Below are positions 27,854 to 36,119 of a stretch of 64,000 bases of DNA, in pieces (the stretch's first letter is position 1; every line of letters begins with the position of its first letter). The position numbers were made by a program, and so were the translations under genes. This DNA is from Solirubrobacteraceae bacterium. Lineage in GTDB: Bacteria; Actinomycetota; Thermoleophilia; Solirubrobacterales; Solirubrobacteraceae. The stretch spans positions 124,001 to 188,000 of the forward strand of contig JANWIP010000020.1 of assembly GCA_025449845.1 (NCBI GenBank), given 5' to 3'. Below the pieces are notes generated by a model. The model searched no databases, was not told the origin of the DNA, and was given only the letters and a program-made list of their open reading frames with translations.

Positions 27854-28711
27854 CTACTTCTTCGGCGCCGTGGTGCTCTGCGCCGGGGGAGTGGTCGAGG
27901 AACCCCCAGTAGCGGTGATGGCGCCCTTGGGCAGCTGGGAGGCGGGTATCGTCACCGTCCCCCCATTGCGGGCGCCCTGGGGGACCTGCGAGCTGGGGAT
28001 CTTGATGGTCTGCCCGCCCGAGGCGCCGCCAACCGCGGTCCCGTGTCCGGAGGCGGTTGCCTTGGCCTTGGCGAGATAGTTCTGGAGGATCGTTCGCTCA
28101 CCGGCGGGTGCCAGTGCGATCGCCTTCTTTGCCGCCCGGTTGCCTTCGGCCAGCTTGTGGGCTGTATAGGCCGCGGTGGCAAGGTCGTACTGCAGCGTCG
28201 CGCTGGGAGGCTGGCTGGCGATCTTGATCTTCAACAGCCGCAGAGCTTCATCGGGGTTGGAAAGACCACCAGGGGTGGAGTAGATCCGCAGCACTTCGGT
28301 CGCCAGTTCCGGGTTGGGATTGTGGGGGTTCAGCTTCAGGTAGTGCTGCCAGGCGGTCTGGATCTGCTTCAGCAGCGGCTGCGCTTTGGGACCGAACCCT
28401 TCTTCGGTGCTGGTGCGGATGTAGTTCTTGCCCGTCCCCGCTTCAAGCACTGTGTAATGGACCAGGCCGCTCCACGCGGCGGGGTTGTTCGGCTGCTGCA
28501 CGGTGAGCAGCTTGGCCTTCTTGACCTGCGAGCTGTAATTGGCTTCGCCGCCGCCGTTGCCTTCACCGAAGATTTCGGCGAGACCGCCACCACCCCCGCC
28601 TACGCTGCCAACGCCGAAACCGACGAAGCCCAGCAGGAAGATCGCGGCCAGGCCCGAGTAGATGATCTTGACGGTCTTGCGCCGTCCGCGGCCTGTGAGG
28701 TCGAACAGCAT
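27854..28711 (-). CDS. Membrane-anchored TPR-like protein, function unknown
   Basis: A 285-residue protein with a basic N-terminus, one membrane segment at about 16-36, a Gly-rich linker, and an extracytoplasmic alpha-helical region (about 55-205) whose repeating A-A-x-x-A helices and N-P spacing look like TPR repeats. The tail is Ser/Thr/Pro-rich. Its ATG shares one base with the tatC stop (TAATG), so it is coupled to tatC. A role in handling Tat-exported or envelope proteins is a guess from that coupling. Confidence 0.7.
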   Translation of the reverse strand: MLFDLTGRGRRKTVKIIYSGLAAIFLLGFVGFGVGSVGGGGGGLAEIFGEGNGGGEANYSSQVKKAKLLTVQQPNNPAAWSGLVHYTVLEAGTGKNYIRTSTEEGFGPKAQPLLKQIQTAWQHYLKLNPHNPNPELATEVLRIYSTPGGLSNPDEALRLLKIKIASQPPSATLQYDLATAAYTAHKLAEGNRAAKKAIALAPAGERTILQNYLAKAKATASGHGTAVGGASGGQTIKIPSSQVPQGARNGGTVTIPASQLPKGAITATGGSSTTPPAQSTTAPKK

Positions 28712-29805
28712 TACTCGGAAAGGTCTGGGTCGGTGTGGTCGATGATGGTCTGCACGCTCTGTTCCGTGGTCGTCTCTGAAGAGTTATCCGATCCCATGCC
28801 CTCTGGCTCGCCCGTTGCATCGGCGTCTGGCCCAGTGGTGGCGGTGACCGGCACTCCCTCTCGCGCCCAACGGCGCGACATGACCGCTGCTAACAGGATA
28901 CTCGTCTCGTAGAGCACATATAGGGGGATCGTCTCCAGCAGCAGCGTGACCGCGTCTCCCGGTAGGAACGCAGCCACCGCCGCGCAGGCCACGATCGCGT
29001 AGCGGCGACCCTTGCGCAGCTGGGTGACGGTGACGATCCGGGCCCGCACCGCCGCGAGAATCGCCACGGGCACCTGGAAGACCAGGCCCATTGCCAGCAG
29101 GGTGGTGGCGGCAAACTTGTAGTACTGACTGGCCTGCACCAGCACGTCGAACTGCCCGCTGTTGAAGTTCTGAAAGAAGCGCACAGCGGCCGGCAGCACC
29201 ACGAAATAGCCGAACAGCACGCCGATCACGAACAGGAAGGGGATGGCGCTCAGCAAGGGCAGCACCACGCGTCTCTCACTGGGGCTGAACGCCGGCAGCA
29301 GGAAGCCATAGAGCTCAAACAGGATCACCGGCAGCGCGAGCACCAAGGCGAAGTAGAGGCTGACGGTGAGCGTCGTCGTGAAAGGCTCGCCGAAACCAAG
29401 CGTCACCGGCTTATTGCCCTGAGGCTTGATTGGGATCTTGGCCACGTCCTTGCGCACCTGGGGGATCTGCGCCAGCAGGCGTGCACGTGTGGCCGCGGGC
29501 AGCCCGCTCGCGGGGGTGCTCAACGTAAGCGCGAGCGCTTCGGTGCTCTTGGCCAGCCCCAGCACCGCCTGCTGGGCCAGCGCCGTCTGACCCAGGGGGC
29601 CTTCGCCGCGCTCCACCTGCTTCTGTGTCTGCTTGTTCAGCGGTTCGTTGATCCACTGCAGCAGCGTGTGGTTCTGCCACAGACAGATCCCGAAGGCGAC
29701 CGCCAGTGCCACCCCACTGATGATCAGCCGCGTGCGCAGCTCGTCCAAATGGTCCACGAGGCTGAGCCGCTCCTCATGGCCGATCGGTCGTATGGCGGTG
29801 GCCAT
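28711..29805 (-). CDS. tatC: Sec-independent protein translocase TatC
   Basis: TatC is the twin-arginine signal receptor of the Tat translocon. The family's six-helix layout is readable: H-L-D-E-L-R-T-R-L at the N-terminus, G-F-G-E-P-F with the conserved Glu, P-A-F-S-P-S-E-R-R, and L-R-K-G-R-R-Y-A-I-V before the last helices. At 364 residues it is about 100 longer than typical. The first periplasmic loop has roughly 75 extra, mostly helical residues (about 55-135), and there is an acidic C-terminal tail. The Rieske protein encoded at 33617-34282 in this window is a likely client. Confidence 0.92.
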   Translation of the reverse strand: MATAIRPIGHEERLSLVDHLDELRTRLIISGVALAVAFGICLWQNHTLLQWINEPLNKQTQKQVERGEGPLGQTALAQQAVLGLAKSTEALALTLSTPASGLPAATRARLLAQIPQVRKDVAKIPIKPQGNKPVTLGFGEPFTTTLTVSLYFALVLALPVILFELYGFLLPAFSPSERRVVLPLLSAIPFLFVIGVLFGYFVVLPAAVRFFQNFNSGQFDVLVQASQYYKFAATTLLAMGLVFQVPVAILAAVRARIVTVTQLRKGRRYAIVACAAVAAFLPGDAVTLLLETIPLYVLYETSILLAAVMSRRWAREGVPVTATTGPDADATGEPEGMGSDNSSETTTEQSVQTIIDHTDPDLSE

Positions 29806-29928
29806 TCCCAGTTGAAATTAGCAGTGTTTTGGGATGCGACTACGTACTGAAGCTGGGCAAACCTACCCGTTTCTGGGCAGCGGCTAAAGGCGACATCAAG
29901 GAGGGCCGATGACCTTGGCGAACGCCTT

Positions 29929-30267
29929 ATGTACTCCCCGAACGACAACCATGTCGGCCAAGAGGTGCAACTCGAGCAGTGGTTGCATGTCTGCACCGCC
30001 TGCGGCGGCGAGCTCGTCTACCCGGTCGACTGGACCGAGGAGCGCCCGGGCTTCTGGCGCATCGAGCTGCGCTGCCCGGAGTGCGAGGAGCTGCGCGAGG
30101 GGGTCTTTGGCCAGGCTGCCGTGGAGCGCCTGGATGACGAGCTGGACCGCGCCACCGCGGCGCTGCTCAGCGACTTCCGACGCATGACGCATGCCAATAT
30201 GGCGCAGGAGATCGAGTTCTTCGTGCGGGCGCTGGATGCCGACGTGATCGTGCCCAGCGACTTCTAG
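29929..30267 (+). CDS. Small zinc-ribbon protein, function unknown
   Basis: A 112-residue protein with C-T-A-C near residue 23 and C-P-E-C near residue 49, the two knuckles of a treble-clef or zinc-ribbon fold, followed by an acidic helical region (L-D-D-E-L-D-R-A-T-A-A-L-L). I do not recognise the family. ATG 29929 fits the domain; an AAGGAGG at 29898-29904 lies too far upstream and instead precedes an out-of-frame ATG at 29909. It is divergent from tatC and ends against the polyprenyl synthase gene. Confidence 0.7.
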   Translation: MYSPNDNHVGQEVQLEQWLHVCTACGGELVYPVDWTEERPGFWRIELRCPECEELREGVFGQAAVERLDDELDRATAALLSDFRRMTHANMAQEIEFFVRALDADVIVPSDF

Positions 30268-31292
30268 CGATATCGCTCTACTACCGCGTCGGCAACTAGG
30301 TCAAGCGGCGCCACTCTGTCGGCGGGCAGACTCTCGGGCAGTGCGGCTTTGGCCTGTGCAACCAGCGCCAGCGCCCTGCTCCTGGCCTCCTGGAGCGCTC
30401 CCGTGGCGCTAATGCGGTCGCACAGCTCCTCGGCCTGCCCAGGCCCTTGAAGTTCAGCGAGATCCACGGCGGCCAGCTCGGGATCACGCTCGCGCGCGAG
30501 GATCAGAGGCAGCGTGACGGTGCCATCCAGCAGGTCGGTGCCGCGTGACTTGCCCGTGCGCTCGACGGGGCCGGAGACATCGAGCACGTCGTCCAGCAGC
30601 TGAAAGGCCAACCCGATGCGCTTGGCGAAATCTCCTAGGGCATCGGCCAGGGCGCGTGAGCCCTCGACGGCGATCAGCGCCCCCAGCCGACAGGCGGCCT
30701 CAAACAGCGCGGCCGTCTTGAGCTCGCAGCGACGCAGGTAGCGCTCGACGGCTACATGCTTGGCGTAGGCGTCCTCGCGCTGCAAGAGCTCACCGGCGGC
30801 GAGCGCGGAGCTGGCATCAGAGAGCGCGCGCAGCTGGTCGAGATCGCTGTTGCGGGCCAGCTCGGCGAAGGCTCGGGAGAACAGCAGGTCCCCGGTGGCG
30901 ACGGCTGTCTCGCGCCCGGCTACGGCCACCACCGTGGGGTGCCCGCGGCGCAGCTGTGCGCCGTCGATGACGTCGTCGTGCACGAGCGTGGCGGAGTGCA
31001 CCAACTCGACTGCCACGGCCGCCCGCACAAGGCTCTCCTCGCCCGCCTCGCTCTGCAACGGGCCACCGGCGGACTCGGCCGCGAGCACCACGAGCAACGG
31101 GCGCAGGCGCTTGCCGCCGGCCACCACGGTGGCAGTGGCGTGCTTGGCAAGCGGAACGCCGGCCTGTTCGGTGATGGCTTCCAGGTAGCTCTCCGTGCGA
31201 CTCATGCGCGCGCGCAGCTCCTGGCCACCATTGCGCATGATCGCCTCCACCGCGTCCATGTCGCTGGGTGTGCTCACCGCTGCTCCCGTCAT
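30264..31292 (-). CDS. Polyprenyl diphosphate synthase (menaquinone side chain)
   Basis: A trans-prenyltransferase of 342 residues that extends isoprenyl diphosphates. The G-G-K-R-L-R-P start, first Asp-rich motif D-D-V-I-D (106-110) with R-R-G-H, and second motif L-L-D-D-V-L-D with S-R-G-T-D-L-L-D-G are all in place. The start overlaps the menG stop by 4 nt. Coupling to the menaquinone methyltransferase argues that the product is the heptaprenyl- to nonaprenyl-type tail of menaquinone; chain length cannot be read from sequence. Confidence 0.92.
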   Translation of the reverse strand: MTGAAVSTPSDMDAVEAIMRNGGQELRARMSRTESYLEAITEQAGVPLAKHATATVVAGGKRLRPLLVVLAAESAGGPLQSEAGEESLVRAAVAVELVHSATLVHDDVIDGAQLRRGHPTVVAVAGRETAVATGDLLFSRAFAELARNSDLDQLRALSDASSALAAGELLQREDAYAKHVAVERYLRRCELKTAALFEAACRLGALIAVEGSRALADALGDFAKRIGLAFQLLDDVLDVSGPVERTGKSRGTDLLDGTVTLPLILARERDPELAAVDLAELQGPGQAEELCDRISATGALQEARSRALALVAQAKAALPESLPADRVAPLDLVADAVVERYR

Positions 31293-32014
31293 GGGGCTTT
31301 TGCCGGCACCGTGCCCGAGTGGATCGTGACGATGCCGCCGGCCGTGAGCACCCAGCCGATCTCCCGCAGCCCGGCTCGCTCAAACTCCGCGGCCAACACG
31401 GGAGGCCCTGGGAAGCGCTTCACGGACTCGGGCAAGTAGCTGTACGCCTCGGGATCGGCGGAGAAGCGCCCCAACTGCGGCACGATGCGATCGAACCACA
31501 GCCGGTAAAACCATGACAGCGGCGCACGCGTGGGTGTCGTGAACTCCAATACCACCACCTTGCCGCCAGGCGCCACCACACGCGCCATCTCCGCCAGGCC
31601 TCGGCCGAGATCGGAGAAGTTGCGCACGCCAAAGCCAACCGTGGCGGCCTCGAAGGAATCATCCGCATAGGGCAGCTCAAGCGCATCGCCCCATTCAAAG
31701 CGCATCTCTGCGCGCACGTCTGCCTTGCCAGCCTTCAACCGGGCGCGGGCCAGCATGCCCTCGGAGAAGTCGCTGCCCACCACTTCACCGCCGGGGGCCA
31801 CGCGACGCGCCAACTCAAGCGCCAGATCCCCTGTGCCCGTGGCCACGTCGAGCACGCGCGCGCCCGGCCCCACGCCCGCGATGTCCACGGCGCGCTCGCG
31901 CCAACGGTGGTGCAAGCCGGCAGTCATGGCGCTGTTGAGCAGGTCATACACCCCGGCGACGCGATCGAACATCGCTCGCACCTCACCAGCCTCAAGCGTG
32001 CCTGCCTCGGGCAT
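31289..32014 (-). CDS. menG: Demethylmenaquinone methyltransferase
   Basis: The last enzyme of menaquinone synthesis (UbiE/MenG). Diagnostic stretches are M-F-D-R-V-A-G-V-Y-D-L-L-N, V-L-D-V-A-T-G-T-G-D-L-A (SAM motif I), G-F-G-V-R-N-F-S-D-L and the C-terminal Y-S-Y-L-P-E-S-V-K-R-F. 241 residues, normal length. It follows the cytochrome bc genes by 17 nt and is coupled to the polyprenyl synthase, placing quinone synthesis beside the quinol-oxidising complex. Confidence 0.94.
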   Translation of the reverse strand: MPEAGTLEAGEVRAMFDRVAGVYDLLNSAMTAGLHHRWRERAVDIAGVGPGARVLDVATGTGDLALELARRVAPGGEVVGSDFSEGMLARARLKAGKADVRAEMRFEWGDALELPYADDSFEAATVGFGVRNFSDLGRGLAEMARVVAPGGKVVVLEFTTPTRAPLSWFYRLWFDRIVPQLGRFSADPEAYSYLPESVKRFPGPPVLAAEFERAGLREIGWVLTAGGIVTIHSGTVPAKAP

Positions 32015-32031
32015 GACCGCGGGCGGGCCCT

Positions 32032-32766
32032 CTACTTGAGCTGCGAGAGAAATTCGACCACCGCGTTGAACTTCTGCGGCGGAAGGTTGCGGAAGGAGGG
32101 CATCGGCGCCGTGGGGTTGACGAGCGTGCGCGCGATCCCCTGGCGGGGCAGGCGCGCACCGATGTGCGTCAACTGTGGCCCCGGACCGTCGTTGCCGTTC
32201 TCGCCGATCTTGTGACAGGCCAGACAGCCCGTCTGCGCCACCGCGAGCTTGCCCGCTTCATAAGTCGCAAGGGTGGTGCCACCGGCCTTGAGCACCGCCG
32301 GGGGCGTGGCCATTTCGATCGCCGTCGGCGATCCCGCGTTGGCGCCCGAGTAGGTCAGGAAGGCCATCGCGGCGATCACGACGATGCCGGTGATGGTGGC
32401 GATCGGCCGGCGCTCGGGGCGGCGCTCAGGCGAGCGATCGTAGAAAGGCAGCAGGAACAGCAAGATCATGCCCAGCGTGGGCACGCCGATGGTCGCCAGC
32501 GGCACGAGGCTGGGCGGCTTGACCACGCGCAGCACCTCGAAGAGGAAGAAGAAATACCACTCAGGCCGGGGTACGTAGGTGGTGGTGGTGGGATTGGCCT
32601 TGGATCCCAACTCGGCCCCCAGCACCAAGGACATAGTGATGATGCAGGCCATGACCACGCAGGCCATCGCGGCGTCCTTCGCCACGGCATAAGGGAAGAA
32701 CGGCTTGCCCTGGCTCTTGAGGATGCCGTATTCGCGGAGGTACTCCTCCTTCTCGCGCTGATTCAT
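32032..32766 (-). CDS. qcrC: Cytochrome bc complex subunit: cytochrome b subunit IV fused to cytochrome c
   Basis: A 244-residue two-part protein. Residues 30-140 match the b6f subunit IV / C-terminal half of cytochrome b: three membrane helices and the quinol-oxidation motif P-E-W-Y (68-71). A short linker leads to an extracytoplasmic cytochrome c domain with C-L-A-C-H (181-185) and a Met in M-P-S-F as likely distal ligand. Such fusions resemble QcrC of the Bacillus-type menaquinol:cytochrome c reductase. It lies just downstream of qcrB and qcrA. Confidence 0.92.
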   Translation of the reverse strand: MNQREKEEYLREYGILKSQGKPFFPYAVAKDAAMACVVMACIITMSLVLGAELGSKANPTTTTYVPRPEWYFFFLFEVLRVVKPPSLVPLATIGVPTLGMILLFLLPFYDRSPERRPERRPIATITGIVVIAAMAFLTYSGANAGSPTAIEMATPPAVLKAGGTTLATYEAGKLAVAQTGCLACHKIGENGNDGPGPQLTHIGARLPRQGIARTLVNPTAPMPSFRNLPPQKFNAVVEFLSQLK

Positions 32767-32809
32767 GCCGCCACCGCGAACCGGGCGGCGGACAGGTCGA
32801 CGGCAGTGC

Positions 32810-33613
32810 TCATGCCTCGGCCTTACGCAGCTCGGGGTCCTTCTCGGCCTTCAGCCACGGAGGAGCGGTGGTGCCCAGCTTCGTCACCAGATACAGGTGC
32901 GCCCCGATCAAAGCGGCAATCGCGCCCGGCACCAATAGCATGTGGATGGCGTAGAAGCGCGACAGCGTCGTGGCCCCGAATTCCGGGCCGGCGCGCAGGA
33001 AGTCGCTCAGATAAGGGCCGAGCAGGGGTCCGGTGCCGTTGATGTTGGTGCCGACGATCGTGGCCCAGTAGGCGCGCTGGTCGAAAGGCAGCAGATAGCC
33101 GGTGAAGGACATCAGCATCGTGAGGATCAGCAGCACAACCCCGATCACCCAGTTGAGCTCACGCGGATACTTGTAGGCGCCAAAGAAGAAGGTGCGGCCC
33201 ATGTGCAAGAAGACGAGGATCACCATCACGCTCGATCCCCACTTGTGCATGCCGCGCACGAACTGGCCGAGGAACACTTCGTTGGTCACGTGGCGAATCG
33301 ATTCATACGCGCCGCCTGAGGGATCGGGGCGGTAGTACATCGCCAGGAAGACCCCTGTGACGGCCTGTGAGAGGAAGGCAAACATCGTGGCCGAACCCAG
33401 CGTGTAGAACCAGTTGGTGCCCTTGGGCACCTTGCGGAACATCAGCCAGCGCGCGCCGCCGCTCAGGGACGTGCGCTCATCGACCCAATCCACGACCGCG
33501 ACACCCGCGTTGCGGCCGTGATCGACGGGCGCGACCTTGCCATTGCCCTCGCCGGGCCGGGCCGGGGGCGCCTTGAGAGGCGCGGGAACGGGAGGGGCAG
33601 GGAGCTTGGGCAT
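32810..33613 (-). CDS. qcrB: Cytochrome b6-type subunit of the cytochrome bc complex
   Basis: The four-helix half of cytochrome b (267 residues), carrying two b hemes across the membrane. Paired His ligands appear in H-K-W-G-S-S-V-M-V...L-H-M-G-R and in A-I-H-M-L-L-V...G-A-H-L-Y, with the Qo-site stretch F-T-G-Y-L-L-P-F-D-Q-R-A-Y-W between them. A Pro/Ala-rich cytoplasmic N-terminus of about 35 residues precedes the fold. It follows qcrA by a few bases. Confidence 0.93.
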   Translation of the reverse strand: MPKLPAPPVPAPLKAPPARPGEGNGKVAPVDHGRNAGVAVVDWVDERTSLSGGARWLMFRKVPKGTNWFYTLGSATMFAFLSQAVTGVFLAMYYRPDPSGGAYESIRHVTNEVFLGQFVRGMHKWGSSVMVILVFLHMGRTFFFGAYKYPRELNWVIGVVLLILTMLMSFTGYLLPFDQRAYWATIVGTNINGTGPLLGPYLSDFLRAGPEFGATTLSRFYAIHMLLVPGAIAALIGAHLYLVTKLGTTAPPWLKAEKDPELRKAEA

Positions 33614-33616
33614 CGT

Positions 33617-34282
33617 CTAGAGCTTTCGCGCGGAAGGCCGCGATGGGTACGCGTACTGGCCGAGGCCGTCGATCGGCTCGCCCGGATCGCGCGGGGAGAA
33701 GCGTTCAAGCTCGCTGTTGACGCTGTAGCGCGGCCCGATCTGCACGTAGCCTTCCCTGACGCGCGTGTAGAAGCGATCCAGCGGGCGCACGGGGGGTCCA
33801 CCGACACGGCGGCCCAGCAGGTCATAGACGCCACCGTGGCACGGACAGATGAAGCGCTCGGCAGCGCCGACCCAGCGCACGGGGCAGCCGAGGTGCGCGC
33901 AGCGCGTGGAGATGGCGATGAACGCCGCGTCGCGATCGGCGCGGTCGGTGTCGATCGCGGGATTGCGCTTGCGCACGTAGACCGTCGTCTTGCCGGCCTC
34001 GCCGACGCCGGGCGTGATCGTGATCACCGTGGGGATGTAGTTGTTGTCGGGGAAATCGCCGATCGGTCCGACCGTCTCCCAGGTGTGGGGCGCCTCCTTG
34101 AAGATCGGCCCGATGGCAAAGCCCAGCGCGGGCAGCAGGAAGGAGGCGGCGGCGATCCCGCCGGCGGCCTGCCCGCCGATGTTCATGAAGCGCCGGCGCG
34201 TGACGGTCTCGCCCTCGAAGGCACCCGGCATGCCGCGGTCGAGGGTGTACCTGGACTTGTGCTGTTCGTGCTTACTTGCCAA
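33617..34282 (-). CDS. qcrA: Rieske iron-sulfur protein of the cytochrome bc complex
   Basis: It carries the 2Fe-2S cluster that takes the first electron from menaquinol. A Tat-like R-R-R-F-M precedes a membrane anchor at about 36-60. The cluster ligands are Cys128 and His130 in C-A-H-L-G-C, and Cys146 and His149 in C-P-C-H-G-G; Cys133 and Cys148 would form the usual disulfide. 221 residues. It is first of qcrA-qcrB-qcrC and follows the helical hypothetical gene by 6 nt. Confidence 0.94.
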   Translation of the reverse strand: MASKHEQHKSRYTLDRGMPGAFEGETVTRRRFMNIGGQAAGGIAAASFLLPALGFAIGPIFKEAPHTWETVGPIGDFPDNNYIPTVITITPGVGEAGKTTVYVRKRNPAIDTDRADRDAAFIAISTRCAHLGCPVRWVGAAERFICPCHGGVYDLLGRRVGGPPVRPLDRFYTRVREGYVQIGPRYSVNSELERFSPRDPGEPIDGLGQYAYPSRPSARKL

Positions 34283-34288
34283 AGCCCA

Positions 34289-34771
34289 TTAAGAATATCG
34301 GTTGGGGGTTGACCGGGATCCGTACTGCCTCTCGCCGGTCGCGTCCGCGGCGCCCGCGACCACGGCGCGCATCGCCTCAAGCGCCTGCGGCGCCCCGGCG
34401 CGCGCGAGCGCCTTGGCCTGCTCATGCTCTGTGCTCGGGCCCCAGCCGACCGCCCATGCGCCGGCCTCCCAAATCGCGCCCGCGAGCTCCTCATCGCCCG
34501 CCCCGTGGGCCAAAGCGGTGAGCGTGATGACATCTGCTAGCTCCGCCACGGCCACCAGATCGCCCATCTCCACGAGCCGCGCGAGGCCGCGCGCGTAGAG
34601 CTGATCTCCCGCCAGCAGCGCCAGGTCGGCCTCGGACTGGTCCAGCTGCGCGGAGCCGTAGTGCAATCGGTAGCCCTCGTAGATGTCCTCGATCAGCAGT
34701 TCATACTCAGCCGCGGCCTCGCCGGCCCGTGGCCCGGCCGCTGCCATCCGCGCAGGTCCAACCGCGCTCAT
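34289..34771 (-). CDS. Helical protein of unknown function in heme/bc operon
   Basis: A 160-residue, all-helical, cytoplasmic protein without a recognised domain. The stretch Y-E-L-L-I-E-D-I-Y-E-G-Y-R-L-H-Y and L-L-A-G-D-Q-L-Y-A-R-G-L recalls the A-G-D-x-L helix of prenyl synthase regulatory subunits, but the Asp-rich motifs are missing. It overlaps hemL by 4 nt and lies 6 nt before qcrA, so co-expression with both is likely. It may be a non-catalytic partner for the polyprenyl synthase downstream, or an assembly factor; both are guesses. Confidence 0.7.
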   Translation of the reverse strand: MSAVGPARMAAAGPRAGEAAAEYELLIEDIYEGYRLHYGSAQLDQSEADLALLAGDQLYARGLARLVEMGDLVAVAELADVITLTALAHGAGDEELAGAIWEAGAWAVGWGPSTEHEQAKALARAGAPQALEAMRAVVAGAADATGERQYGSRSTPNRYS

Positions 34772-36057
34772 GGCAAAAGCTCCCTGAACGCTGCGTGAGC
34801 GGCCTCGACGGTCCGCTCGATCTGCTCGGGCGTATGCGCCAACGAGGGAAACCAGGCCTCAAACTGCGAAGGCGGCGGATAGACACCACGCGCAAGCAGT
34901 GCGCGGCACCAAGCGCCATACGCCTCCAGGTCACAACTCTGCACCTCAGCCAGGTTGGCCGGCACGTGCTCGCAGAAGAACACCGTGAGCAGCCCCGGCA
35001 CGTGCACCACCTGCACCGCGCAGCCCGCGGCCGCCGCGGCCTCACGCAGACCTTGGGCGAGATGCTCGGTAATGGCCGCGAGGCGCAGATAGGCCTGCTC
35101 ATCGAGCAGTTCAAGCGTTGCCAGTCCGGCAGCCACGGCGAGTGGATTACCGGAGAGCGTCCCGGCCTGGTAGACCTCGCCGGCGGGAGCAAGCAGCTCC
35201 ATCAGCTCGGCACGGCCTCCCACAGCGCCGGCGGGTAGGCCGCCGCCGATGATCTTGCCCAACACAACGAGATCGCCGAGCACCCCCGTCCGTTCCTGCG
35301 CACCACCGCGTGCGACACGAAAGCCGCTGATGACCTCGTCGAGCACCAGCAACGCCCCGTTGGCCTGCGCGCGTGAGCGCAGCAGTTCCATGAAGCCCTC
35401 GGATGCCGGCACGAGCCCCATGTTGGCGGGGATGCCCTCGGCGAGGATCGCCGCCAGCTCGTGCTCCTGGGTGGCCGCGATCAGCGCCTCACGGTCATTC
35501 CAGGGCACAACGACTGTGTCGGCCGTCACCGCCGCAGGCACGCCGGGACTTGAGGGCAGCGCCTGCGTGGCCAGGCCCGAGCCGCCCTGCACCAACAGGC
35601 CATCCACATGCCCGTGATAGCCACCCGCAAACTTCAGCACCTTGCTCCTACCGGTGGCGGCACGGGCGAGACGTAAGGCAGTCATGGTCGCCTCGGTGCC
35701 CGAAGAAGTGGTGCGCAGCATCTCCACGGCCTCCATGCGGCTGCACACCTCCTCCGCGAGGCCGACCTCCCCGGGCGTGGGCGCGCCAAAGCTCATGCCG
35801 CCTCGGGCCGCCTTCGCCACGGCCTCCACGATGGCCGGGTGCGCGTGCCCATGGATCAACGGCCCCCAAGAACAGACGTAGTCGACGAAGCGGTTGCCGT
35901 CGACGTCGAACAGCTCAGCGCCCTGGGCGCGCTCGACGAACACTGGGTCGCGGCCGATGGCGCGCATCGCGCGCACAGGCGAGTTCACACCTCCCGGGAT
36001 CACCCGCAAGGCCCGCTCGTAGAGCGCAGCCGAATGCGTGTCAGAGAGCGAGGTCAT
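34768..36057 (-). CDS. hemL: Glutamate-1-semialdehyde 2,1-aminomutase
   Basis: HemL makes 5-aminolevulinate from glutamate-1-semialdehyde (C5 heme route). Clear signatures are V-I-P-G-G-V-N-S-P-V-R-A, G-P-L-I-H-G-H-A-H-P, G-T-E-A-T-M, G-G-Y-H-G-H-V-D, D-E-V-I-S-G-F-R and the PLP lysine in G-K-I-I-G-G-G-L-P. I use ATG 36057 (M-T-S-L-S-D-T), the family's usual start; ATG 36081 is the upstream alternative. A leader with a stable hairpin separates it from the AhbA/B-like gene. Confidence 0.96.
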   Translation of the reverse strand: MTSLSDTHSAALYERALRVIPGGVNSPVRAMRAIGRDPVFVERAQGAELFDVDGNRFVDYVCSWGPLIHGHAHPAIVEAVAKAARGGMSFGAPTPGEVGLAEEVCSRMEAVEMLRTTSSGTEATMTALRLARAATGRSKVLKFAGGYHGHVDGLLVQGGSGLATQALPSSPGVPAAVTADTVVVPWNDREALIAATQEHELAAILAEGIPANMGLVPASEGFMELLRSRAQANGALLVLDEVISGFRVARGGAQERTGVLGDLVVLGKIIGGGLPAGAVGGRAELMELLAPAGEVYQAGTLSGNPLAVAAGLATLELLDEQAYLRLAAITEHLAQGLREAAAAAGCAVQVVHVPGLLTVFFCEHVPANLAEVQSCDLEAYGAWCRALLARGVYPPPSQFEAWFPSLAHTPEQIERTVEAAHAAFRELLP

Positions 36058-36094
36058 GAAGTGCGCGGCCCACAAGGGCATAACCGGCCATCAC

Positions 36095-36113
36095 AGGACC
36101 CCGGAGGGGTCCT
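36095..36113 (-). other. Hairpin in the hemL leader
   Basis: AGGACCCC and GGGGTCCT form a perfect 8-bp stem with a 3-nt loop, between the stop of the AhbA/B-like gene and the hemL start. On the minus strand it directly follows a GGGAGGAGG purine tract. It may act as a processing or attenuation signal inside the operon. It has no U-tract. Confidence 0.5.
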
Positions 36114-36119
36114 CCTCCC

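Noticed and set aside
26845-27912. 355-codon plus-strand open frame over purU
   Set aside because: It is antisense to a clear PurU protein and has the Pro/Arg/His bias of a shadow frame in GC-rich DNA.
27740-28912. 390-codon plus-strand open frame over the TPR-like gene
   Set aside because: Antisense shadow; no motifs, and the minus-strand protein has a membrane anchor and coupling to tatC.
29909-30187. Frame starting at ATG 29909 after a good ribosome binding site
   Set aside because: Its translation is Ser/Ala/Arg-rich shadow sequence; the frame from 29929 has two CxxC knuckles. The unused AAGGAGG remains unexplained.
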